From Paenibacillus tengchongensis (GTDB lineage Bacteria > Bacillota > Bacilli > Paenibacillales > Paenibacillaceae), in contig NZ_WACP01000002.1 in assembly GCF_008973665.1 (NCBI RefSeq), positions 602,309 through 666,308 on the forward strand: a stretch of DNA of 64,000 nt, read 5' to 3'. Shown here piece by piece: positions 53,176 through 60,753 of the stretch (position 1 is the stretch's first letter; every line of letters starts with the position of its first letter). The position numbers were made by a program, and so were the translations under genes. The notes below the pieces were generated by a model. The model had not been told where the DNA came from. It saw nothing but the letters and a program-made list of their open reading frames with translations, and ran no database searches.

Positions 53176-53895
53176 GTGCTTCAGATTCATGAGCTGAGCA
53201 AGCATTTTCGTGTCGGCGGAAGAACGGTGCCGATTCTCGATATTCCCGAGTGGCGTGTGGAGCGCGGGGATCAGGTGGCCATTACCGGGCCAAGCGGGTC
53301 CGGCAAGAGCACGCTGCTGCATCTGGTCAGCGGGATTCTCCAGCCGGACAGCGGCAGCATCCAGGTGGATGGGGTATCGCTGCATAATCTGAAGGAGGCG
53401 GCGCGGGACCGGTTCCGCGCTGAACGCATCGGTTATGTGCTGCAGGACTTTCACCTCATTCCTTCGCTCACAGCCAGGCAGAACGTGGAGATCGCGCTGA
53501 CAACCCGGCTTCCGCACCAGCAGCGGAGGAGGCTTGTGGACGAGTGGCTGGAACGGGTGGGCTTAAGTGAGCATGGCAGCCACCTGCCTTCCCAGCTCTC
53601 GCGCGGCCAGCAGCAGCGGGTAGCGATTGTCCGTGCCCTGGTCAACCGTCCGGCACTGGTGCTCGCCGATGAACCGACGGGCAGCCTCGACTGGGAGACG
53701 GCAGACGAAATCTCTTCCCTGCTGCTGAATCTGAGCATTGCGCAAGGCCACACTTTAATTGTTGTGACCCATGACTTGAATATGGCGATCAGGTTCCCGC
53801 AGCGGCTGAATATCCGGGAGATGAACTGTGCCCGCCGGGAGAAGACGCCTCTGCTTCAGGAAGAGGCAGAACGGTGGAAAGAGGGAATCATATGA
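53176..53895 (+). CDS. ABC transporter ATP-binding protein (LolD/MacB type)
   Basis: 239 aa, start GTG at 53176 with AGGAG 9 nt upstream. Walker A ITGPSGSGKSTLLHLVSGIL, Q-loop YVLQDFHLIPSLTARQNVEI, signature LSRGQQQRVAIVRALVN, Walker B LVLADEPTGSLDWETAD and H-loop VVTHDLN. This is the FtsE/LolD/MacB class, which powers FtsX-like permeases by mechanotransmission rather than importing through the membrane. It starts 12 nt after the phosphatase stop, and its stop overlaps the permease ATG. See the permease and lipoprotein entries for the possible metal link. Confidence 0.93.
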   Translation: MLQIHELSKHFRVGGRTVPILDIPEWRVERGDQVAITGPSGSGKSTLLHLVSGILQPDSGSIQVDGVSLHNLKEAARDRFRAERIGYVLQDFHLIPSLTARQNVEIALTTRLPHQQRRRLVDEWLERVGLSEHGSHLPSQLSRGQQQRVAIVRALVNRPALVLADEPTGSLDWETADEISSLLLNLSIAQGHTLIVVTHDLNMAIRFPQRLNIREMNCARREKTPLLQEEAERWKEGII

Positions 53896-55193
53896 GCCTG
53901 CTGCATTTGACACTGCGCAATATTTGGCACCGGCGCTTCCTGTCCCTGCTGACGGTAGGGGCAGTGGCCGTCACGGTTGCTTTTATCGTGCTGCTGTCGC
54001 TGTCCCGGGAGAGCGTGGAAGAAGGGGCCAAACGGGGCTACGGGCCGTTTGATCTGGTGATCGGCGCGGCGGGCAGCGAGACGCAGCTCGTGCTGAACAC
54101 CTTCTACCATGTCGGTGCTCCGACCGGCAATATTCCGCTTGCGGTACTGGAGCAGGCACAGGCGGATGCCGGTGTCGACCAGGCCTTTGCGATGACGGCA
54201 GGCGACAATTATAAGGGCTTTCCGATTGTGGGCATCGATCCCGGCTATTTCGCTGTCCGTTACGATGGCGGCCGCTTGCAGGCAGGAAGCATGTATGCTT
54301 CCACCGGTCAGACCATTGTCGGAGCCTATGTCGCGAGGACTCTGGGGCTTAAGGTTGGAGATACCTTTACCGGCGTGCACGGGCTGGTACAGGAGGAAGG
54401 CCATGCGTATGACCATGACGCTGGCGGCGGAGAGTATGAAGGGGCAACAGCAGCCGGGAGCGGCACCGTGGATGGGGACCATGAAGCTGGCCATGACGGG
54501 GAAGCGGATGGCGTTACAGAGGAAGCGCATGCCCATGAGAGCTTCCGTTATTCGGTAACCGGTATTCTGCCGGAGCTGCATACCCCCGATGACCGTGCAG
54601 TGTTTACGACAACGGACTACGCTTGGGCCGTACACGGGTTGGCGCCGGAGGACCGCGAAATTACGGCGGTGCTGGTCAAGCCGGCCAGTCTGCTCGGTGC
54701 CCATACGCTGAAGGAGACGCTGGACGGTAAGGACAGCGTGCAGGCTGTCTATGCGAGCCGTGCGGTAGGCGACGTGCTGAACGCCGTTGACCAGGGCGCT
54801 AGGCTGGTCGGTGTACTGACGGCAATCTGCGTGCTGCTGGCGGCCATCTCGATCCTGCTGTCCTTGATTGCGGCAGCCGGGGAACGGACCAAGGATGTCG
54901 GTCTGCTGCGGCTGCTCGGTAAATCCCGGGGCTATGTCTGGCTGACGCTGACCAGCGAGGGTTTGCTGGTGACGGCAGCGGGCGTGCTTGCCGGACTGGT
55001 GCTGGGGCATGCAGGCGCTGCTGTGCTAAAGGATGTATTGTTTGCGCAGGCAGGCATCCAGATCCGGCCTTTGCAATTCACAGCCGATCATTGGCTCATT
55101 ATTCTTGGTGCACTGGCGGTCGGCCTGCTGTCTTCGCTGGGCCCGGCTTACCGGATGTACCGCCAGCATCCGCTCGCTTTGTTTAAATCGTAG
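53892..55193 (+). CDS. FtsX-like ABC permease with His-rich extracytoplasmic insert
   Basis: 433 aa from the ATG at 53892 (ATGA overlap). MacB/FtsX topology: TM1 about 17-38 (LLTVGAVAVTVAFIVLLSLS), a large external domain to about 305, then three TM segments (about 310-335, 358-380 and 400-420). The external domain contains an insert, about 168-217, rich in His, Asp, Glu and Gly (H171, H175, H197, H201, H213, H215; HAYDHD, GDHEAGHDGEAD, EEAHAHE), suggestive of metal binding. Similar permeases sit in Zur-controlled zinc-linked operons of Gammaproteobacteria with a DUF3299 protein, which the next gene resembles. Function is inferred. Confidence 0.88.
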   Translation: MSLLHLTLRNIWHRRFLSLLTVGAVAVTVAFIVLLSLSRESVEEGAKRGYGPFDLVIGAAGSETQLVLNTFYHVGAPTGNIPLAVLEQAQADAGVDQAFAMTAGDNYKGFPIVGIDPGYFAVRYDGGRLQAGSMYASTGQTIVGAYVARTLGLKVGDTFTGVHGLVQEEGHAYDHDAGGGEYEGATAAGSGTVDGDHEAGHDGEADGVTEEAHAHESFRYSVTGILPELHTPDDRAVFTTTDYAWAVHGLAPEDREITAVLVKPASLLGAHTLKETLDGKDSVQAVYASRAVGDVLNAVDQGARLVGVLTAICVLLAAISILLSLIAAAGERTKDVGLLRLLGKSRGYVWLTLTSEGLLVTAAGVLAGLVLGHAGAAVLKDVLFAQAGIQIRPLQFTADHWLIILGALAVGLLSSLGPAYRMYRQHPLALFKS

Positions 55194-55206
55194 GAGGTAC
55201 ACTATA

Positions 55207-56169
55207 TTGAGAAGAGTACAGAGTAGGCTCCTGCTGGCCGGTACGCTTGCCGTAATGCTACTCGGGGCCTGCGGCCAGGACAAGAACGCCGCTGGCGGGG
55301 AATCCTTCGCCGCAGCGGCTGGGAATAGCGCGGAGGCGGACTCTGCCGCAGTGACGGAGGCAGCTGCCGGGGCAAGCCAGGCCGCGGCGAACAGTGCGCT
55401 GCCATCGGCGGCTGCGGACCTTTCCGCCGCAGCCGCTGCGCCTTCCGGCGTGCCGGCCCCGGAGGAAGCTGCGGCGTCGCCGCCCCCGGCGGATACCGGC
55501 GGCACAGAAGCCTCCGCCGCCGCGCCCGCCCCGCGCAGCGCCGTGCCGGCTGCGCCGCAGGCCTCCCCGGCGGCAGCGCGCCCGCCGGGCAGCGCGGCAG
55601 CGGCAAGCCCCGCTGCCGCGCCTAAGCCCGCAGCGGGGCCATCCGCCGCTGCAGGCCCCGCCTCCGGCACTGCGTCGCCGGAGGGCACTGCCGCAGGCGC
55701 CGCGCCAGCTTCGGCGCCAGCCCGCCAGCCGGCCGCTACGCCAGCGCCGGCGGCCTCCCCGGCCGCGGGCGCGAAGTCAGCCGCGCCCGCAGACCAGGCA
55801 CCAGCCGGCAATACGCTGATCGGCTGGGACGGCTTCTTCGACGGCGGCGACCAGACGCGGCCGTCGGAGCAGTTCTGGGATCTCAGCGGCAGCAGGGTGA
55901 CCATCAAAGGCTTCATGGGCGAAGTGCTGTCGTTCGAGAAGAACTGGTTCCTGCTGATTCCCGAGCCGGGTGCGGAGTGCCCCTTCGACAACGGCGACGA
56001 GACCTACTGGAACAAAATCATGATTGTGTTCGTGCCGGAAGGCAGCAAGCTCCGCTATACCACCGGAGCGCTGGAGATCAGCGGACGGCTGGATGTCGGC
56101 ATCAAGATCGACGAATCCGGCTATAAGACGATGTTCCGGCTGTACGATGCTTCTTTTAAAAGCCTTTAA
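55207..56169 (+). CDS. Lipoprotein with long Ala/Pro-rich linker and DUF3299-like domain
   Basis: 320 aa from the TTG at 55207 (AGGAGG at 55192-55197; longer in-frame versions overlap the permease and lack the signal). Signal peptide with lipobox LLGAC, lipidated Cys22. Residues about 25-200 are low complexity, mostly Ala, Pro, Gly and Ser, with very GC-rich DNA. Residues about 202-320 are a compact domain: NTLIGWDGFFDGGD, SRVTIKGFMGEVL, WFLLIPEPGAECPF and IVFVPEGSKLRY. This order (IxW, xGFM, FLLxPxxGxCP) recalls DUF3299; assignment is from memory of the family pattern. Probably a surface partner of the ABC transporter. Confidence 0.8.
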   Translation: MRRVQSRLLLAGTLAVMLLGACGQDKNAAGGESFAAAAGNSAEADSAAVTEAAAGASQAAANSALPSAAADLSAAAAAPSGVPAPEEAAASPPPADTGGTEASAAAPAPRSAVPAAPQASPAAARPPGSAAAASPAAAPKPAAGPSAAAGPASGTASPEGTAAGAAPASAPARQPAATPAPAASPAAGAKSAAPADQAPAGNTLIGWDGFFDGGDQTRPSEQFWDLSGSRVTIKGFMGEVLSFEKNWFLLIPEPGAECPFDNGDETYWNKIMIVFVPEGSKLRYTTGALEISGRLDVGIKIDESGYKTMFRLYDASFKSL

Positions 56170-56183
56170 TCTCATTAACTATT

Positions 56184-56228
56184 AGCCTGCGTAGTTCCGG
56201 GAACGAATTCCGGTTACGCGGGCTTTTT
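56184..56228 (+). terminator. Intrinsic terminator after the lipoprotein gene
   Basis: AGCCTGCGTA...TACGCGGGCT with an inner CCGG/CCGG, followed by TTTTT. Ends the phosphatase/ABC/lipoprotein unit. Confidence 0.85.
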
Positions 56229-56273
56229 GCTTTTTCGCCCGGCGGGTTCTCATAGTATGATAGAGGTATACTA

Positions 56274-57011
56274 ATGACCCGGATCAGGAAAGGATTGCTG
56301 CATGTGAGACAAGAAACGATACTGCTGGTGGATGACGAACGGGAAATCGTGAACCTGCTGGAGATCTATTTAAGCAACGAAGGCTACCGGCTGCTGAAGG
56401 CTTTTGACGGGATAGAGGCTTTGGCCTGCCTGGAGCAGGAGACGGTGGATCTGATCATCATGGACGTCATGATGCCGAAGCTGGACGGAATTGCTGCCTG
56501 CATGAAGATCCGCGAGGAGCAGAACATGCCGATCATTATGCTCTCCGCGAAGAACACCGACATGGACAAGATCGCCGGACTCAGCATCGGGGCGGACGAC
56601 TACGTCGGCAAGCCGTTTAATCCGCTGGAGCTGGTGGCGCGGGTCAAATCACAGCTGCGGCGCTACCACCGCCTGAATAAGGATACGCCGGCGAGGACCA
56701 GTGAGAATGAACTGGTATTCGATGACCTGGTAATCGATATCCTGAAGCATGAGGTCAGCATCGGCGGCCGGAAGGTGAAGCTGACTCCCCGCGAGTTCTC
56801 GATTCTGGAGCTGCTGGCAAGGCATCAGGGGCAGGTGCTCAGTATGGAGCAGATTTACCGGAATATCTGGAACGAGCCGTTCCTCGACGGGGGCAGCACG
56901 GTGATGGTGCATATCCGCAATCTCCGTGAGAAAGTCGAACCCGAACCGAAGCAGCCCCGCTATATCCAGACCGTCTGGGGCGTCGGATATAAACTGGACG
57001 GGCCGATATAA
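56274..57011 (+). CDS. OmpR/PhoB-family response regulator (VanR-like)
   Basis: 245 aa from the ATG at 56274 (AGAGG 7 nt upstream); GTG 56304 is an alternative with AAGGA 9 nt upstream, giving MRQETILLVDDE. The receiver domain has acidic pair D20/D21, phosphoacceptor D64 in IIMDVMMPKLDG, then MLSAKN and KPFNPLEL (Lys switch). The C-terminal winged helix shows KLTPREFSILELLARHQGQV and MVHIRNLREKVE. Partner kinase begins 17 nt downstream. A candidate target is the phased repeat at 58144-58185 before the sensor-like/PBP genes. Confidence 0.94.
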   Translation: MTRIRKGLLHVRQETILLVDDEREIVNLLEIYLSNEGYRLLKAFDGIEALACLEQETVDLIIMDVMMPKLDGIAACMKIREEQNMPIIMLSAKNTDMDKIAGLSIGADDYVGKPFNPLELVARVKSQLRRYHRLNKDTPARTSENELVFDDLVIDILKHEVSIGGRKVKLTPREFSILELLARHQGQVLSMEQIYRNIWNEPFLDGGSTVMVHIRNLREKVEPEPKQPRYIQTVWGVGYKLDGPI

Positions 57012-57028
57012 GGACTGGGGGGAATGCG

Positions 57029-58135
57029 ATGAATGCCAAATATGTAAATACCGTCCGCTGGAAGTTCATTTGGGCGTTTATGCTCAGTTTGTTGACCGGG
57101 GCTGTTATCCTCCTGGGAGGCTACCGAGTAGCCAATTTTCTGCTGCATAATAATCCTTCGTCGCCCGCAGCACCGGCGCTGAAATGGATCGTCATTCATG
57201 TCGGCTCCCTGCCGGTGATGGCGGTAGTGGGAGTTGCCAGCTTTTTATTGTTCTTTTTTCTCTATACGCGCCGAATCGTCTCCTACCTCGAGGAGATCAC
57301 CCGCGGCATTCAGCAAATCACGAAGCTGGGCGAGTTCCAGCCGATCGCGGTTAGAACCGGCGATGAGCTGGGCGTGCTGGCGGAGAACATCAATGTCATG
57401 TCTGAACGTCTCCGGCAATCCCTGCTCGAAGAACGGAAGGCCGTCCAGGCCAAAAATGATCTGATTACCGGCGTCTCGCATGACCTGCGCACCCCGCTGA
57501 CTTCCATCCTGGGATATTTGGAATATATCGAGCAGGACCGCTGCCGTGAGGAAGGGGAAATCCGTTACTACGTGGCCATTGCCTATCAAAAAACACTGGT
57601 GCTCCGCAAGCTGATCGACGACCTGTTCGAGTATACCCGTGTGAACAGCGGCGGTCTTCCGATGGTAGCCGAGCCGCTGGATTTGAGTGCGTTCATCCGG
57701 CAGCTGGCCGAGGAATCGGTGACTGAGCTGGCCCGGGCGGGCATGGTTTATGAGCTGTACGACACGGGGGAGGCGCTGTGGATCCAGGGAGCCCCGTATG
57801 AGCTGCTTCGTGCCTATGAGAATCTGATTACGAATGCGATCCGTTACGGACAGGATGGGCGCAAGCTGGAAATTGCCCTTTCCCGGGAAGGTGAGGAGGC
57901 CGTCGTGCGGATCAGTAATTTCGGCGAGATGATTGCAGAGAGCGATCTGCCCCATATCTTTGAACGGTTCTACCGTGCGGAACGCTCGCGCTCGCGGCAT
58001 ACCGGAGGCTCCGGCCTGGGACTGGCCATCGCCAAAGGCATTGTGGAACGGCACGAGGGCAGCATAACCGCCCGGAGTGACAGAAGCCGCACCGATTTCA
58101 TCACCCGCTTTCCGCTGCTTGCGGTGAATCCTTAA
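57029..58135 (+). CDS. Sensor histidine kinase (VanS-like)
   Basis: 368 aa. Two TM segments (about 13-36 and 59-80) enclose a short ~22-residue loop, so little external sensing surface. A HAMP region follows (about 80-133), then HisKA with H151 in VSHDLRTPLTSILGYLEY, and HATPase: N box ENLITNAIRYG, RISNFGE, F box HIFERFYRAE, and G box SGLGLAIAKGIVERHEG. Small-loop kinases of this kind often sense membrane or cell-wall stress. Co-transcribed with the regulator; followed by a sensor-like protein sharing its N-terminal layout and by a class A PBP. Confidence 0.95.
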   Translation: MNAKYVNTVRWKFIWAFMLSLLTGAVILLGGYRVANFLLHNNPSSPAAPALKWIVIHVGSLPVMAVVGVASFLLFFFLYTRRIVSYLEEITRGIQQITKLGEFQPIAVRTGDELGVLAENINVMSERLRQSLLEERKAVQAKNDLITGVSHDLRTPLTSILGYLEYIEQDRCREEGEIRYYVAIAYQKTLVLRKLIDDLFEYTRVNSGGLPMVAEPLDLSAFIRQLAEESVTELARAGMVYELYDTGEALWIQGAPYELLRAYENLITNAIRYGQDGRKLEIALSREGEEAVVRISNFGEMIAESDLPHIFERFYRAERSRSRHTGGSGLGLAIAKGIVERHEGSITARSDRSRTDFITRFPLLAVNP

Positions 58136-58143
58136 TAAGGAAA

Positions 58144-58185
58144 TCTTAAGAGGATCTTTAGAACTTTGCGGGGGATTCTTTAGAA
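58144..58185 (+). promoter_or_regulatory. Phased direct repeats, candidate response-regulator operator
   Basis: TCTTAAGA starts at 58144, TCTTTAGAA at 58155 and TCTTTAGAA again at 58177: steps of 11 and 22 bp, on one face of the helix. OmpR/PhoB-type regulators bind such direct repeats, and the cognate-looking regulator is encoded just upstream. Confidence 0.5.
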
Positions 58186-58244
58186 TTGCCCTTTATCCTG
58201 TTGCTTAGGGCGGTTAAGCGCCCGGGTACCGGGAGGGGACTGTT

Positions 58245-58871
58245 TTGTTCAAAATAAATGATTTGCTTAAAAAGAGTACAGTGCGTGCCTGTTATTTGTA
58301 CATTTGCGGAGGAAGCCTGCTGCTGAGCGGAGCGATCGTTCTTGCCTTGCAGTCGGCGGCAGGCTACCTGTATGCGCGGCATACGCCGGATTCGGCCACA
58401 ATGGTGATCCGCTTGATGCGCTGGATCATCAACCATATCGGGCGGGCACCGGTGGCGCTGCTGCTGTTTGCCGGGCTGTTCGTGATATTCTTCCTGCTGC
58501 GATCGCAGAAGGCGGCAGACGATCTGCGTTCGCTGGTGCAGGCGGCCGGGGATTTGGCGCAGCGGGGTTCGCTGCGGGAGCTGAACGTATGGTCCGGCGG
58601 GGAGCTGGCGTTGATGGCGGAGCACTTGCGGAGACTTGATTTGCGGGATTCGCAGCCTCCTGAGTTCCCTGTTCCGGTTGGCGCGCAACCGCTAACGGCG
58701 GAGCCGCCCGGCCGGGAGGATCTGCTTGCGCTTGCCCTCCGGCTGCGGACGCTGCAGCGCCTGCTGGATACTCTGCCGCAGGAGGGGCTACCGGCGGAGC
58801 GGGTAGAGGCAGTCCGGCGCGAAGCGGCGGGAATGGAGCGGGTCCTGGCAGGTCTGCTGGCAGAGCTATGA
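58245..58871 (+). CDS. Two-TM HAMP-like membrane protein, sensor-kinase N-terminus without kinase domains
   Basis: 208 aa, start TTG at 58245 with GGGAGGGG 6 nt upstream. TM1 about 17-38 (GGSLLLSGAIVLALQSAA), ~25-residue loop, TM2 about 66-88 (APVALLLFAGLFVIFFLL). The layout and the segment MRWIINHIGRAPVALLLF parallel LKWIVIHVGSLPVMAVVG of the kinase at 57029. A HAMP-like stretch follows (RSQKAADDLRSLVQAAGDL, SGGELALMAEHLRRL), then a Pro-rich hinge and Leu/Arg-rich helices. No H box, N box or G box. The stop overlaps the PBP ATG (ATGA). Possibly a modulator of the kinase or PBP; no family recognised. Confidence 0.75.
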   Translation: MFKINDLLKKSTVRACYLYICGGSLLLSGAIVLALQSAAGYLYARHTPDSATMVIRLMRWIINHIGRAPVALLLFAGLFVIFFLLRSQKAADDLRSLVQAAGDLAQRGSLRELNVWSGGELALMAEHLRRLDLRDSQPPEFPVPVGAQPLTAEPPGREDLLALALRLRTLQRLLDTLPQEGLPAERVEAVRREAAGMERVLAGLLAEL

Positions 58872-60742
58872 GTGCCAGGCATACTGCTGCCGTCCGCAGA
58901 CGGTTTCCGGGAAGAGCGGTCTACCTGGGCTTCGATCTGGCCGTGCTGGGCACGCTGCTGGTTTTTGCGCTGCTGTTTTATGTGAATACATACGGCCAGA
59001 GCGTCATCAGCCGTACTCCCGAGCGGCTGGTCCTGCCGGAGTCGAGCGTCGTGCTGAGCGCGGATGGAGCCGTTCTGCGCAGAATTCCGCTCCCCGGGTC
59101 AGGATACCGCAGCTTGGCGGGGCTGAATGAAATGCCCGAGCTGCTGATTCAGACCTTTCTGACCGTCGAAGACCGGCAGTTCTATGCGCATAGTGGCCTT
59201 AATTACACCGGCATTGCCCGGGCGGCTGTCCGCAATACCCTCAGCCTAAGAATTGCCGAGGGGGGCAGTAGCATCACCCAGCAGCTGGCCCGGAATCTGT
59301 ATCTGGACCGGCGGCAGACGCTGCTGCGGAAGCTGAATGAAGCCTCTATTGCACTGGCACTTGAGAAGCGTATGTCCAAGGATAAGATTCTGGAGCTTTA
59401 CCTGAACCAGATTTATATGGGACGGGGGCAGTATGGCGTCAAGACAGCGGCGGAATATTATTTTGGCGTAACGGATTTGCGGCAGCTGGACATCGGACAG
59501 ATTGCCGCCTTGGCCGCTACACCGAAGGGGCCATCGATTTATAACCCTGCGGAGAACAACGCCGTATCTGCTGCAAGGCAGCAGCTGGTGCTGCGGATAA
59601 TGGAGCAGCAGGGGCTGATTACTGCTCAGGAACGGGCGCAGGCGGCCCGCACGGAGTATCATCCTCCGCAGCAACCGGCCGGAGGCGTCCTTAGCGGTGC
59701 CTCTTACATCGATGTTGCGCTGCAAGAGGCGGCCCGTCTGACCGGCAGGACGCCGGAGCAGCTGAAGACCGGCGGCTACCGCATACAGACGGCTATGAAT
59801 GCTGCAGCGCAGGAGGCCATGGAGTGGGCTTTCCGCGAGCGCGACAATTTTCCTCCTGACGGATTATCGAGGCAGGTAGAAGCGGCGATGGTGATCATGG
59901 ACCAGCATAGCGGGGAAATAGCGGCTCTGATCGGCGGCCGGGACGAAAGCCCAGGCAGTGTGAACCGGGCCGTGATCGATGCGCGCCAGCCGGGCTCGGC
60001 ATTTAAGCCGGTTATTGTTTACGGCCCGGCGCTGGAGAGCGGAATGTATTCACCGGACAGCATATTGCCTGACCGTAAGCAGAACTACGGCGGCTACAGT
60101 CCGGATAATGTGAACGGTGTGTACCGGGGACAGGTGAGTATGAGGACAGCATTGCGTGAATCGATCAACGCCCCCGCCGTCTGGCTGCTGAAGCAGGTAG
60201 GAATCGCTCAGGCGCGGCAATTCGCCGCGAAGCTGGGTATTCAGCTGCCGGCCGAGGATGTTCATTTGTCCATTGCACTCGGAGGATTGCATCAAGGGGT
60301 ATCGCCTCTGAAAATGGCGCAGGCCTACAGCGTCTTCGCCAGCGGCGGAATCTACCGTGAAGCGCATACGGTGCGGAGCATTTCGGCTGCCGGCGGACAG
60401 CTGCTGTACCGTTACGAGCCGGAACCGCAAAGAGTCATCACGGCGCAGACTGCTGATAGCATGACACGGATGCTCCGCAGTGCTGTAAACGAAGGAACAG
60501 GCAAAAAGGCGCGGCTGTCCGTTCCGGTGGCCGGGAAGACCGGCACCACCCAGGCGGGTCTGCCCGGCGTTTCCGGCAAGGCCAACCGTGATCTGTGGTT
60601 TGTCGGGTATACGCCGGACTGGACCGCTGCCGTCTGGATGGGCTTTGACCGCACCGACAAGGAGCATGTATTGTACGAGGGCAGCGGCAAAGCCGCCGCA
60701 CTGTTCGCAGCCGTGATGTCAAAGGTTGAGGGAGGCCCGTAA
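58868..60742 (+). CDS. Class A penicillin-binding protein (transglycosylase/transpeptidase)
   Basis: 624 aa. Cytoplasmic tail, TM about 20-42, then GT51: TVEDRQFYAHSGL with the catalytic Glu, EGGSSITQQLARNLYL, RKLNEASIALALEKRMSK and ELYLNQIYMGRGQYGV. The transpeptidase domain has QPGSAFKP (SxxK), ESINAPAV (SxN) and GKTGTTQ (KTGT). Similar in size to the Bacillus PbpF/PbpG group. Polymerises and crosslinks peptidoglycan. Translationally coupled to the sensor-like membrane protein and downstream of a two-component system, so probably an envelope-stress output. The stop is only 11 nt from the end of the convergent oxidoreductase gene. Confidence 0.95.
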   Translation: MSARHTAAVRRRFPGRAVYLGFDLAVLGTLLVFALLFYVNTYGQSVISRTPERLVLPESSVVLSADGAVLRRIPLPGSGYRSLAGLNEMPELLIQTFLTVEDRQFYAHSGLNYTGIARAAVRNTLSLRIAEGGSSITQQLARNLYLDRRQTLLRKLNEASIALALEKRMSKDKILELYLNQIYMGRGQYGVKTAAEYYFGVTDLRQLDIGQIAALAATPKGPSIYNPAENNAVSAARQQLVLRIMEQQGLITAQERAQAARTEYHPPQQPAGGVLSGASYIDVALQEAARLTGRTPEQLKTGGYRIQTAMNAAAQEAMEWAFRERDNFPPDGLSRQVEAAMVIMDQHSGEIAALIGGRDESPGSVNRAVIDARQPGSAFKPVIVYGPALESGMYSPDSILPDRKQNYGGYSPDNVNGVYRGQVSMRTALRESINAPAVWLLKQVGIAQARQFAAKLGIQLPAEDVHLSIALGGLHQGVSPLKMAQAYSVFASGGIYREAHTVRSISAAGGQLLYRYEPEPQRVITAQTADSMTRMLRSAVNEGTGKKARLSVPVAGKTGTTQAGLPGVSGKANRDLWFVGYTPDWTAAVWMGFDRTDKEHVLYEGSGKAAALFAAVMSKVEGGP

Positions 60743-60753
60743 AGCTGGCGGTT

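Noticed and set aside
55033..55206. Longer N-terminus for the lipoprotein, starting inside the permease gene
   Set aside because: The TTG at 55207 has an ideal AGGAGG and gives a proper signal peptide and lipobox; the extension would destroy it.
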